The position numbers and the translations under genes are program-made. A DNA stretch of 37,143 nt, from positions 1 through 37,143 of the forward strand of contig JALEPA010000058.1 of NCBI GenBank assembly GCA_022766515.1, given 5' to 3'. The notes under the pieces are model-generated. The model worked only from the letters and a program-made list of their open reading frames with translations. It searched no databases and was not told the DNA's origin. Position 1 is the first letter of the stretch, and the number at the start of each line of letters is the position of its first letter. Below are positions 9,192 through 16,229 of the stretch, piece by piece. This DNA comes from Lachnospiraceae bacterium (GTDB lineage: Bacteria > Bacillota > Clostridia > Lachnospirales > Lachnospiraceae).

Positions 9192-9953
9192 TTATACATG
9201 TAATTTCTTTAAGAAATTCTGTGTTCGTTCATTCTTTGGATGGTCAATGACATCTTCCGGTTTGCCATCCTCGACAACGACGCCCCCATCCATGAAAATG
9301 ACACGGTCGGATACGGCTCTTGCAAAGTCGATCTCGTGCGTGACGATGACCATAGTCATTTTTTCGGACGCCAGCTGCTTGAGCAGGCGAAGAACCTCGG
9401 CTGTGATCTCCGGATCCAGGGAAGAGGTTGGCTCGTCAAAGTACATGATCTTTGGGTGCAATGCCAGCGCACGGGCGATTGCCACACGCTGTTGCTGCCC
9501 GCCGGACAATTCACAAGGGTAGGCACTTGCTTTTTCATACAACCCTACTTTGCTAAGCAGATCGTAAGCTTCAGAAATTACCTCGTCCTTATCTTTTCGT
9601 TTCTGCACTTTTAAAGGTGCATGGTAAATGTTTTTAAGCACGGTATAATGTGGAAACAGATTGAAATTCTGGAATACCAGTCCAAAATTTGACTGTGCCT
9701 CTTGAATCTCACTGCGCTTTGGATAAACAGCATGCTCACCCTCGGTCGTTACGACATCTTTTCCATTGTAAGCGATGCTGCCGCTGTCGATGGTCTCAAG
9801 AAATGTGGCACAACGCAGAAGTGTAGATTTACCGGAGCCGGATGGTCCGAGGATCGATACCACTTCGCCGGGTGCTACCTGCAAGTCAATGTCCTGCAGG
9901 ACGACTTTGCCATCGAAGCTTTTTTTGATATGTTTCATGTCTAATATATTCAT
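9192..9953 (-). CDS. Polar amino acid ABC transporter ATP-binding protein (GlnQ/HisP-like)
   Basis: ATPase subunit of a polar amino acid importer. The 253-aa product has Walker A GPSGSGKST (about 36-44), a Q-loop in LVFQNFNLFPHYTVLKN, signature [15 protein letters not shown], Walker B IMYFDEPTSSLD and the H-loop VTHEIDFA, all typical of the GlnQ/HisP family and its length. It lies 19 bases downstream of the fused binding-protein/permease gene on the same strand, so the two make a complete importer. The substrate cannot be read from the ATPase; glutamine or another polar amino acid is likely. Confidence 0.95.
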   Translation of the reverse strand: MNILDMKHIKKSFDGKVVLQDIDLQVAPGEVVSILGPSGSGKSTLLRCATFLETIDSGSIAYNGKDVVTTEGEHAVYPKRSEIQEAQSNFGLVFQNFNLFPHYTVLKNIYHAPLKVQKRKDKDEVISEAYDLLSKVGLYEKASAYPCELSGGQQQRVAIARALALHPKIMYFDEPTSSLDPEITAEVLRLLKQLASEKMTMVIVTHEIDFARAVSDRVIFMDGGVVVEDGKPEDVIDHPKNERTQNFLKKLHV

Positions 9954-9972
9954 AAATCTTCCAAACCCTTTC

Positions 9973-11556
9973 TTAGTGGTAGTAGTTCAACTTGTCTTCG
10001 ATCTTTTCCATCACATAAGCGACAACGAAGTTGAATACATAGTAAAATACACCTGCGATAAACAATGGCATTAAGGATGCCTGTGAAGCGGCGATCTGTT
10101 TTGCCAGTGTGAACATTTCCGTATAAGCCAATGCAAAGGCTAAGGAAGTATCTTTTACTAAGGTAATGATCTCATTCGTAACCGGAGGCATAACGCGCTT
10201 GACCATCTGTGGGAACAGGATGTAGCTGAAAGTCTGGATGCGATTGTATCCCATGACGGTAGCTGCCTCGCGCTGTCCGATCGGAATACCCTGGAATCCG
10301 GCACGATAGATCTCAGCAAAATAGGCGGCGTAATTGAGCGCAAAACCTATAATGACCGCAATAAAACGGTAGGAATAAGATGTATGTATGTGGAACGCAT
10401 AGTATGGTGCAAAGAAGACAACCAGCAGCTGCAGCATCAATGGTGTACCGCGCATGATGGAGATGTAGATCTTTGCAATGATCTGTAATGGTTTCCAGCG
10501 TGACATGCGGATGAGGCAGATAAGTAATCCCAGTGGAATGGAAAACAGGATCGTCAGGAAGAAGATCGCTAAAGTTGCCAGCATACCACTACTCAACTGC
10601 TTTGCTACCTGAGAAGCCGACAGTTTCTTTACTTTATTTTTAGTACCCTTGCTCTGTGACTGTTTGTCCGGAACAGGAGTGACCTTTGTCAATTTACTGG
10701 TGTCAATCGTTGGAACAGCATCTCCGTCGATATAGGTCTTATCATCCATGCTCAGGCAGAGGCTTTTGCTCAATCCCCATTCCTTTGCGATGTTTTCCAG
10801 AGAACCATCATATAACATTTCTAACAGTGTTGTCTGTACTTTGTCACGGAGCTCTTTGTTTCCTTTTTTGAAACCGATACCGTACTGCTCTGCTGAAAGA
10901 GACTCATCCAAAATCGTAAATTCATCGGATTTTGCAGACATCTGATAGACGGCAACACCATAATCCATAGCGATCGCATCTACCATGCCGCTTTCCAAAT
11001 TCATAAAAGCAGAGTTGTAATCACCGACCTGCTGTAATTCCTGCAGGGAATCCGCGATCTTTCGGTTGGCGTCTGTCGCATCTGCGCCTGTCAAAGCTGC
11101 CAATGCAGACGAATCACTTTGTACGACCAAAACCTTTCCCTTCAGATCGGACAGTTTTTTAATAGAAGAATCTTTTCGTACGATCACGACCTGATAGTTG
11201 TTGAGATAAGGTGTTGACCAGGTATAGTCATCTTCGCGTCCATTCATCGTAAAACCATTCCAGATGCAGGAGATCGCTCCTGTTTTTAACTCGGAATCTT
11301 TGGAATCCCAAGCAATCGGACGCTTGATCAATTTCCAATCGTTTCGTTTGCAGACTTCTTCTGCGATGCTTAAGTCAAAACCGACATAATCTCCACTGTC
11401 ATCCAGATAACCGTACGGTGGAAATTCTGCATCAAAGCCAACGATAAACTCTGTTTGTTCTTTTGCATAGGACTTGTTCGTGCTGCCGTACAGGGCGCAT
11501 ACAAGTAACAAAAGAAAACAACCTGTTGCTACCGCAAGTTTTTTCATTTTGTTCAT
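9973..11556 (-). CDS. Fused amino acid ABC transporter substrate-binding protein and permease
   Basis: One polypeptide carries a signal peptide, a type 3 periplasmic-binding-protein domain (about residues 30-260; FIVGFDAEFPPYGYLDD is the typical start) and, after a charged linker, a HisM/GlnP-type permease with about five TM helices (about 315-520). The permease EAA loop is visible as GQREAATVMGYNRIQ. From ATG 11556 the product is 527 aa; the track starts at 11580, but GAGGATAAGA places the ribosome at 11556. Such fusions are known in Firmicutes and make the binding protein part of the membrane complex. The leader contains TGTGCAGAAATGAGGA, shared with ftsE and, with one change, the S41 gene. 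Confidence 0.93.
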   Translation of the reverse strand: MNKMKKLAVATGCFLLLLVCALYGSTNKSYAKEQTEFIVGFDAEFPPYGYLDDSGDYVGFDLSIAEEVCKRNDWKLIKRPIAWDSKDSELKTGAISCIWNGFTMNGREDDYTWSTPYLNNYQVVIVRKDSSIKKLSDLKGKVLVVQSDSSALAALTGADATDANRKIADSLQELQQVGDYNSAFMNLESGMVDAIAMDYGVAVYQMSAKSDEFTILDESLSAEQYGIGFKKGNKELRDKVQTTLLEMLYDGSLENIAKEWGLSKSLCLSMDDKTYIDGDAVPTIDTSKLTKVTPVPDKQSQSKGTKNKVKKLSASQVAKQLSSGMLATLAIFFLTILFSIPLGLLICLIRMSRWKPLQIIAKIYISIMRGTPLMLQLLVVFFAPYYAFHIHTSYSYRFIAVIIGFALNYAAYFAEIYRAGFQGIPIGQREAATVMGYNRIQTFSYILFPQMVKRVMPPVTNEIITLVKDTSLAFALAYTEMFTLAKQIAASQASLMPLFIAGVFYYVFNFVVAYVMEKIEDKLNYYH

Positions 11557-11664
11557 TCTTATCCTCATTTCTGCACACATCTCTTATACATCAAACTCAC
11601 GATCCGCAGGGAAACAATGAGTAGGGAATCTGCCTCCGGTGTGCGCAGACGCAAATTCCTTTCT

Positions 11665-11675
11665 ATTTTACCACA
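11665..11675 (-). promoter_or_regulatory. Candidate extended -10 promoter of the amino acid ABC operon
   Basis: On the minus strand TGTGGTAAAAT fits an extended -10 (TGn then TAAAAT). A good -35 is not visible. It lies about 110 bases before the start at 11556, and also sits just before the truncated GH127 gene on the other strand. Confidence 0.35.
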
Positions 11676-11711
11676 AAATGACATAGATGAGCAGATTATT
11701 TTTGGGAAAAG

Positions 11712-13538
11712 GTGTTGCCATATCAATGGGATGCACTGAATGATCGGATCGAGGGAGCGGATAAAAGTTACTGCATCCGTAATTTTCGGACAGCGGCTCG
11801 TGTGAACAAGCTGCGAGAGCAGGGCATCGAGCTTCCCGAACAGCCAACGGATGATTTTATCAGCCTGCCGCGAGGAAATGCGATGCTGCCGGAAAATGAA
11901 AAAGAAGACAATGCCTTTTACGGCTATGTTTTTCAGGACAGTGATCTTTACAAATGGATCGAGGCGGTATCTTACAGCTTGACGAACCGGGCAGATCCGG
12001 CACTGGAACACACGGTTGATGAGATGATCGATCTGATGGAAGAGGCGATGCTAACTGATGGCTATCTGGACACTTTTTACAGTATCAAAAACCCATCAAA
12101 ACGGTTCAGCAATCTGCGCGATCATCATGAACTGTACTGCTTTGGCCATTTGGCAGAGGCGGCAGTGGCGTATTCCGAAGCGACCGGAAAGGACAAGCTA
12201 TTGCATTTGGCAGAACGGTTTGCAGATCTGATCTGTCAGCTGTTTGGCGAAGAAGAGGGAAAGTGTCATGGCTATCCGGGACATGAGCTGGCAGAGATGG
12301 CGCTGGTGCGTTTGTATCGCCATACCGGCAAAGAAGATTATCTGGATATGGCAAAGTATTTTGTGTTGCAGCGCGGTAAAGAGCCAATTTATTTTCGTGA
12401 AGAGCATGGTGAAAAAGATTCGGATATGCGCTACTATCAGGCGCAGCAAGAGGTGTTGGAGCAGATGGAAGCGGTTGGGCACGCGGTTCGTGCGATGTAT
12501 TTGTATTCCGGGCTGACGGATCTGGCGGTCGAGTATGAGGACGATGCACTTGCGAAGGTGGCAAAACGGTTGTGGAAGAATGTGACCCGCAAGAAAATGT
12601 ATATTACCGGAGGCGTGGGAGCAACGAATCATGGCGAAGCATTTTCCTTTGCGTATGACTTACCTGCAGACAGTGCGTATGCAGAGACTTGTGCAGCGAT
12701 CGGTCTGGTGTTTTGGGCAAAACGAATGCTCGCTCTGCAGCCAAAAGGGGAATATGCGGATGTGATGGAACGGGCGTTGTACAATAGCGTGCTTAGCGGT
12801 ATTTCGTTAGATGGTACGGAATTTTTCTATACAAATCCATTGGAAGTCCAGCCAAAAGCATGCAAGGAAGATGAGCGGCTGTGGCATGTCAAAAGTCACC
12901 GTGCCAAATGGTTTGGCTGTGCATGTTGTCCGCCGAATCTGGCAAGAATGATCGGCTCGATCACGAAGTATATTGCGCATCATCAGGAGGACACTACCTG
13001 GATCGACCTGTATATCGGATGTCAAATGCAGACGCAGTGGCAGGGAAAGACAGTTGATATCGAGATGACTGGTAAAATGCCATATGCATCGGAGATCTCG
13101 ATACAACTGCACAATCCGGACAGGGCAGAGGGAACGATCGCTTTGCGGATTCCTTCTTGGGCAGAGCAGTGGCGCATCACGATCGAGACGGCAGGTGAAC
13201 GGCAGATCGTGTCAGCAGAGGGGCGGCAGAGCGTGCCGACCGACGAGGAAAATGCAGGTGTCACGATCGATGCTGACAAGGGACAGGATCATGCGGCCGG
13301 ACAGGCGAAGATAGAGTGCAGATTTGCGGATGGATATTTGTATGTGACACTTCATGGACAGGAAACAGTCGGTTACCAAATGCCCGGATGGCGTAAGCGT
13401 GGCAACAATACGGAACAGCCGTTGTATCATCAGGCAGCAAAGGATGAGTATGAGGCGGTCATTTTGACTTGGGTGCCATATTATGCATGGGCAAATCGTG
13501 AGGAAGGAGAGATGAGAGTATGGATCTACAAAAAATGA
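11712..13538 (+). CDS. GH127 (DUF1680) beta-L-arabinofuranosidase-like protein, 5'-truncated and probably decaying
   Basis: The catalytic core of family GH127 is clear. It includes FQDSDLYKWIEA, HGYPGHE, the acid/base candidate E309 in NHGEAFSF, the zinc ligands E325/C327 in AETC, and the FGCACCPPN cluster C403/C405/C406, with C405 aligning to the nucleophile. Relative to the family as I recall it (about 650 aa), two pieces are missing. The first is the opening 20 or so residues: the ORF begins at GTG with LPYQW, no ribosome site is convincing, and a TGA lies in frame at 11688. The second is the usual C-terminal RGPLVYCAE-type segment, lost where DGYLYVTLHGQE runs straight into TVGYQMPGW (about 13330-13380). 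The C-terminus (PYYAWANREEGEMRVW) is normal. It stands alone, without sugar-uptake neighbours or an evident promoter. It may be a pseudogene. Confidence 0.75.
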   Translation: MLPYQWDALNDRIEGADKSYCIRNFRTAARVNKLREQGIELPEQPTDDFISLPRGNAMLPENEKEDNAFYGYVFQDSDLYKWIEAVSYSLTNRADPALEHTVDEMIDLMEEAMLTDGYLDTFYSIKNPSKRFSNLRDHHELYCFGHLAEAAVAYSEATGKDKLLHLAERFADLICQLFGEEEGKCHGYPGHELAEMALVRLYRHTGKEDYLDMAKYFVLQRGKEPIYFREEHGEKDSDMRYYQAQQEVLEQMEAVGHAVRAMYLYSGLTDLAVEYEDDALAKVAKRLWKNVTRKKMYITGGVGATNHGEAFSFAYDLPADSAYAETCAAIGLVFWAKRMLALQPKGEYADVMERALYNSVLSGISLDGTEFFYTNPLEVQPKACKEDERLWHVKSHRAKWFGCACCPPNLARMIGSITKYIAHHQEDTTWIDLYIGCQMQTQWQGKTVDIEMTGKMPYASEISIQLHNPDRAEGTIALRIPSWAEQWRITIETAGERQIVSAEGRQSVPTDEENAGVTIDADKGQDHAAGQAKIECRFADGYLYVTLHGQETVGYQMPGWRKRGNNTEQPLYHQAAKDEYEAVILTWVPYYAWANREEGEMRVWIYKK

Positions 13539-13599
13539 ACACATTATAATATGTAGAAATTTGCGTTAAATTTTTTGGAAATACAAGGGTACTTGCGGC

Positions 13600-13628
13600 T
13601 TGACATAGCATATGATCTATGCTATAGT
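13600..13628 (+). promoter_or_regulatory. Sigma-A promoter of the rpmG-secE-nusG ribosomal block
   Basis: TTGACA (13600-13605), 17-bp spacer, TATAGT (13623-13628). The spacer carries a perfect dyad: ATAGCATA (13605-13612) and TATGCTAT (13618-13625), overlapping both core elements, which could be an operator. Confidence 0.85.
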
Positions 13629-13630
13629 AG

Positions 13631-13672
13631 TTGGGCGATGCAACAGTCTTTTTTTTATGCCCAAAATTTGGG
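13631..13672 (+). promoter_or_regulatory. Structured 5' leader of rpmG with alternative hairpins
   Basis: CCCAAA (13660-13665) can pair with TTTGGG (13667-13672), or GCCCAA (13659-13664) with TTGGGC (13631-13636) across a T8 run. The two pairings exclude each other. Whether this has a regulatory function is inference. Confidence 0.3.
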
Positions 13673-13702
13673 TGACAAAATTTATATGGAGGTGACAAAG
13701 TC

Positions 13703-13852
13703 GTGAGAGTAAAGATTACTTTAGCATGCACAGAGTGTAAACAGCGTAACTACGATACGACCAAGGAAAAGAGAAATCATCCGGACCGTATGGAGACAAA
13801 GAAGTATTGTAGATTCTGTAGAAGACACACATTACACAAAGAGACTAAATAA
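13703..13852 (+). CDS. rpmG: 50S ribosomal protein L33
   Basis: A 49-codon gene too short for the ORF track. It starts at GTG 13703 behind TGGAGGTGACAAAG and ends with TAA at 13850-13852. The product has the L33 beginning ([17 protein letters not shown]) and the ending [16 protein letters not shown]. The zinc-ribbon cysteines C9, C12, C36 and C39 are all present, so this is the zinc-binding C+ form; many Firmicutes also carry a C-minus paralogue elsewhere, used in zinc shortage. It is the first gene after the sigma-A promoter and precedes secE and nusG, the standard order. Confidence 0.96.
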   Translation: MRVKITLACTECKQRNYDTTKEKRNHPDRMETKKYCRFCRRHTLHKETK

Positions 13853-13890
13853 TTAGTTTTTCTTGTGAATGGAAAGGAATGAGGTTAGCA

Positions 13891-14148
13891 ATGGCAAATT
13901 CTGAGAACAAGGAAGAAGTAATGCAGGACGAACCAAAGAAAACCGTGAAAGCTGACAAGGCTCCAAAGAAGAAGAGCCGTTTCCAGAATCTCAAGGCAGA
14001 GTTCCACAGAATCATCTGGCCGGATAAAGAGACGATCACGAAGGAAACGACAGCAGTTGTTATCGTTACGGTTGTATTGGGAGTTATCATTGCCCTGCTT
14101 GATTTTATTATCAAGGCAGGCCTTGACAAGATTATTCAGTTAGGATAA
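13891..14148 (+). CDS. secE: Preprotein translocase subunit SecE
   Basis: Small membrane subunit of the SecYEG channel. From ATG 13891 (85 aa) it has a charged N-terminal tail rich in Lys/Glu, the conserved amphipathic segment FQNLKAEFHRIIWPDKETI (about residues 32-50) and one C-terminal TM helix (about 55-78), as in single-TM Firmicute SecE. The track uses ATG 13879, but GAGG lies six bases before 13891 while 13879 has it only two bases away. It sits between rpmG and nusG. Confidence 0.95.
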   Translation: MANSENKEEVMQDEPKKTVKADKAPKKKSRFQNLKAEFHRIIWPDKETITKETTAVVIVTVVLGVIIALLDFIIKAGLDKIIQLG

Positions 14149-14160
14149 GGGTGATTGACT

Positions 14161-14682
14161 ATGGCAGATTCAGAAGCGCGTTGGTATGTGGCTCATACCT
14201 ATTCAGGCTATGAGAACAAGGTGAAGGTGGATATTGAAAAAACCATTGAAAATCGTGGTTTGCAGGATCAAATCTTTGAAGTATCTGTTCCAATGCTCAA
14301 TGTAGTGAAGGAAAAGGATAATGAGGAAAAGATTTCTCAGCAGAAGATGTTCCCTGCCTATGTCCTGATCAATATGATCATGAACGATGACACATGGTAT
14401 GTTGTTCGCAACACTCGTGGAGTTACAGGTTTCGTAGGACCGGGATCCAAGCCGGTACCATTGACCGATGAAGAGATGGCAAGCATGGGACTGAAAGTCG
14501 ATGCGCCAAATGCACCTTTCAGCATTGGCGATTCTGTGGTTGTCAAGTCTGGTGTCTGGGAAGACACCACCGGAATTGTGCGTCAGATCGACCACAAAAA
14601 GCATATGGTTACGATCATGATCGATATGTTTGGCCGTGAGACACCGGTAGAAATCAGCTTTAACGATGTCGAGGTTATTTAA
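14161..14682 (+). CDS. nusG: Transcription termination/antitermination protein NusG
   Basis: RNA polymerase-binding elongation factor. From ATG 14161 (173 aa; the track begins at an upstream TTG) it shows the NGN domain (RWYVAHTYSGYENKVK at the start, RNTRGVTGFVG near residue 85) and a C-terminal KOW domain (about 120-173, FSIGDSVVVKSGVWEDTTG and FGRETPVEISFNDVEVI). AAGGGTG lies seven bases upstream. It starts 12 bases after secE, in the same operon. Confidence 0.97.
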   Translation: MADSEARWYVAHTYSGYENKVKVDIEKTIENRGLQDQIFEVSVPMLNVVKEKDNEEKISQQKMFPAYVLINMIMNDDTWYVVRNTRGVTGFVGPGSKPVPLTDEEMASMGLKVDAPNAPFSIGDSVVVKSGVWEDTTGIVRQIDHKKHMVTIMIDMFGRETPVEISFNDVEVI

Positions 14683-14733
14683 CGATTCGTTTTGCTAAAT
14701 AGTGTTTTGGAATCATTCAAAATGCAAAGCAAA

Positions 14734-14782
14734 GATGTGGGAGACCACAAAATAAGATAGTAACCGCTATAAGCGGTATTTT
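14734..14782 (+). promoter_or_regulatory. rplK leader: small hairpins, possible L1-related control site
   Basis: TGTGG-GAGA-CCACA hairpin (14736-14749), then ACCGC-TATAA-GCGGT followed by ATTTT (14763-14782), which resembles a weak attenuator. The ten bases GATGTGGGAG (14734-14743) recur before rplA. L1 autoregulates this operon in many bacteria, so a repressor site is plausible but unproven. Confidence 0.35.
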
Positions 14783-14800
14783 CACAGGAGGTAAGAAACA

Positions 14801-15226
14801 ATGGCTAAGAAAGTCGAAGGATATATTAAATTACAGATTCCTGCTGCAAAGGCAACACCAGCACCACCGGTTGGTCCAGCTCTTGGTCAGCACGGAGTAA
14901 ACATTGTAGCATTTACAAAGGAGTTTAATGCAAAGACAGCTGGACAGGAAGGTATGTTGATTCCTGTAGTTATCACTGTATATCAGGATAAGAGCTTCAG
15001 CTTTATCACAAAGACTCCTCCAGCAGCAGTGTTGATTAAGAAGGCTTGTGGTATTGAGCATGCATCAGGTGAGCCAAACAAGAAGAAAGTTGCAACGATC
15101 ACAAAGGCACAGATTCAGGAAATTGCAGAAACTAAGATGCCGGATCTGAACGCAGCTACTCTTGAGTCCGCAATGAGCATGATCGAGGGTACAGCTCGCA
15201 GCATGGGTGTTACAGTTGCAGAGTAA
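14801..15226 (+). CDS. rplK: 50S ribosomal protein L11
   Basis: The 141-aa product has the complete L11 sequence. The N-terminal domain opens with [20 protein letters not shown] and contains [11 protein letters not shown], the region that touches the thiopeptide/GTPase centre. The C-terminal rRNA-binding domain includes [15 protein letters not shown] and ends [12 protein letters not shown]. The start is set by CAGGAGGTAAGAAACA. It follows nusG and precedes rplA, the normal order. Confidence 0.98.
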   Translation: MAKKVEGYIKLQIPAAKATPAPPVGPALGQHGVNIVAFTKEFNAKTAGQEGMLIPVVITVYQDKSFSFITKTPPAAVLIKKACGIEHASGEPNKKKVATITKAQIQEIAETKMPDLNAATLESAMSMIEGTARSMGVTVAE

Positions 15227-15298
15227 GCTCGGATAAGAAAAAGAAATAGTAATCACTCAGATTACGATCGCATAGAAAAAGATTGTTGTTGATTGAAC

Positions 15299-15359
15299 GA
15301 TGTGGGAGGCGACACAGAGAGTGTGTCATAGAACCCGCCGTTACTACCACTAGGAGGTT
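15299..15359 (+). promoter_or_regulatory. Candidate L1-binding leader of rplA
   Basis: GTGG (15302-15305) can pair with CCAC (15347-15350), GGCG (15308-15311) with CGCC (15336-15339), and GACACA (15311-15316) with TGTGTC (15322-15327). The inner two share one base at 15311. The result is a layered stem with a GAG/ACTA internal loop just before the AGGAGG. This resembles L1 regulatory sites known from ribosomal operons; the assignment is inference. Confidence 0.45.
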
Positions 15360-15366
15360 ATTTATT

Positions 15367-16059
15367 ATGAAAAGAGGAAAGAAATATGTAGAGGCTGCTA
15401 AGAAGATCGACAGAGCTGCACAGTACGAAGTTGCTGATGCTGTTAAGTTGGTAAAAGAGACAGCCGGTGCAAAATTTGATGAGACTGTAGAAGCACATAT
15501 CAGACTTGGTGTTGATGGACGCCATGCAGATCAGCAGATCCGTGGTGCTGTCGTACTTCCACACGGAACAGGTAAGACAGTTCGCGTTTTGGTATTTGCT
15601 AAGGGAGACAAGGTTGACGAGGCACTTGCAGCAGGCGCTGATTACGCAGGCGGCGAGGAGCTTATTCCAAAGATCCAGAACGATGGATGGTTCGAGTTTG
15701 ATGTAGTTGTTGCTACACCAGACATGATGGGCGTTGTTGGTCGTTTGGGTCGTGTACTTGGACCTAAGGGTCTCATGCCAAACCCTAAGGCTGGAACTGT
15801 AACAATGGACGTGACAAAGGCTGTTCTGGATATCAAGGCAGGTAAGATTGAGTATCGTTTGGACAAGGCTAATATTGTACATGTACCAGTTGGAAAGGCT
15901 TCTTTCACAGAAGAGCAGTTAGTAGAGAATGTAGAGACTTTGATGGCAGCAATCACAAAGGCTAAGCCAGCAGCTGCAAAGGGTCAGTACTACAAGAGCG
16001 TATCCCTGTCTTCTACAATGGGACCGGGAGTGAAGCTCAGCACTGCAAAATATGCATAA
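15367..16059 (+). CDS. rplA: 50S ribosomal protein L1
   Basis: From ATG 15367 the product is 230 aa, the normal L1 length; the track's start at 15283 adds 28 residues that are really the structured leader. TAGGAGG lies just upstream. Recognisable parts are [36 protein letters not shown], the signature [20 protein letters not shown] and the end [12 protein letters not shown]. It is both a stalk-base ribosomal protein and, in many bacteria, the translational repressor of its own operon. The block ends here: rplJ and rplL, which often follow, are absent. Confidence 0.98.
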   Translation: MKRGKKYVEAAKKIDRAAQYEVADAVKLVKETAGAKFDETVEAHIRLGVDGRHADQQIRGAVVLPHGTGKTVRVLVFAKGDKVDEALAAGADYAGGEELIPKIQNDGWFEFDVVVATPDMMGVVGRLGRVLGPKGLMPNPKAGTVTMDVTKAVLDIKAGKIEYRLDKANIVHVPVGKASFTEEQLVENVETLMAAITKAKPAAAKGQYYKSVSLSSTMGPGVKLSTAKYA

Positions 16060-16091
16060 GAACGAATACTGTTAAAACAGTAATGATATGG

Positions 16092-16132
16092 AAAGGCTAT
16101 GTATCGTATCAACAAAGGTACATAGCCTTTTT
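16092..16132 (+). terminator. Intrinsic terminator after rplA
   Basis: 12-bp perfect stem AAAGGCTATGTA (16092-16103) / TACATAGCCTTT (16119-16130) followed by T5 (16128-16132). It closes the ribosomal block and is directly followed by a double-hairpin repeat. Confidence 0.92.
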
Positions 16133-16200
16133 GCTTGTTTTATTAGGAAAGTTTTCGATTCCTACAAAGAAAAAACGCTCCGCATGGATGCGATCACCGC
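16133..16200 (+). repeat. Double-hairpin repeat, copy A (diverged)
   Basis: Starts GCTTGTTTTATTAGGAAAG immediately after the rplA terminator, then TTTTCGATTCCTA, A6, CGCTCCGC and GGATGCG. Roughly 44 of 50 positions match copy B at 36838-36905 over the core. TAGGAA/TTCCTA arms remain; the second hairpin has decayed. Confidence 0.7.
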
Positions 16201-16229
16201 ATAAAGGTGTATATAGAAATGAGGGCTGC

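Noticed and set aside
11565-12011. 148-aa minus-strand ORF upstream of the ABC transporter
   Set aside because: Mostly antisense to the GH127 gene and overlapping the transporter leader; no protein-like pattern.
13853-13890. tRNA-Trp between rpmG and secE, as in some relatives
   Set aside because: The gap is 38 bases and holds only the secE ribosome site.
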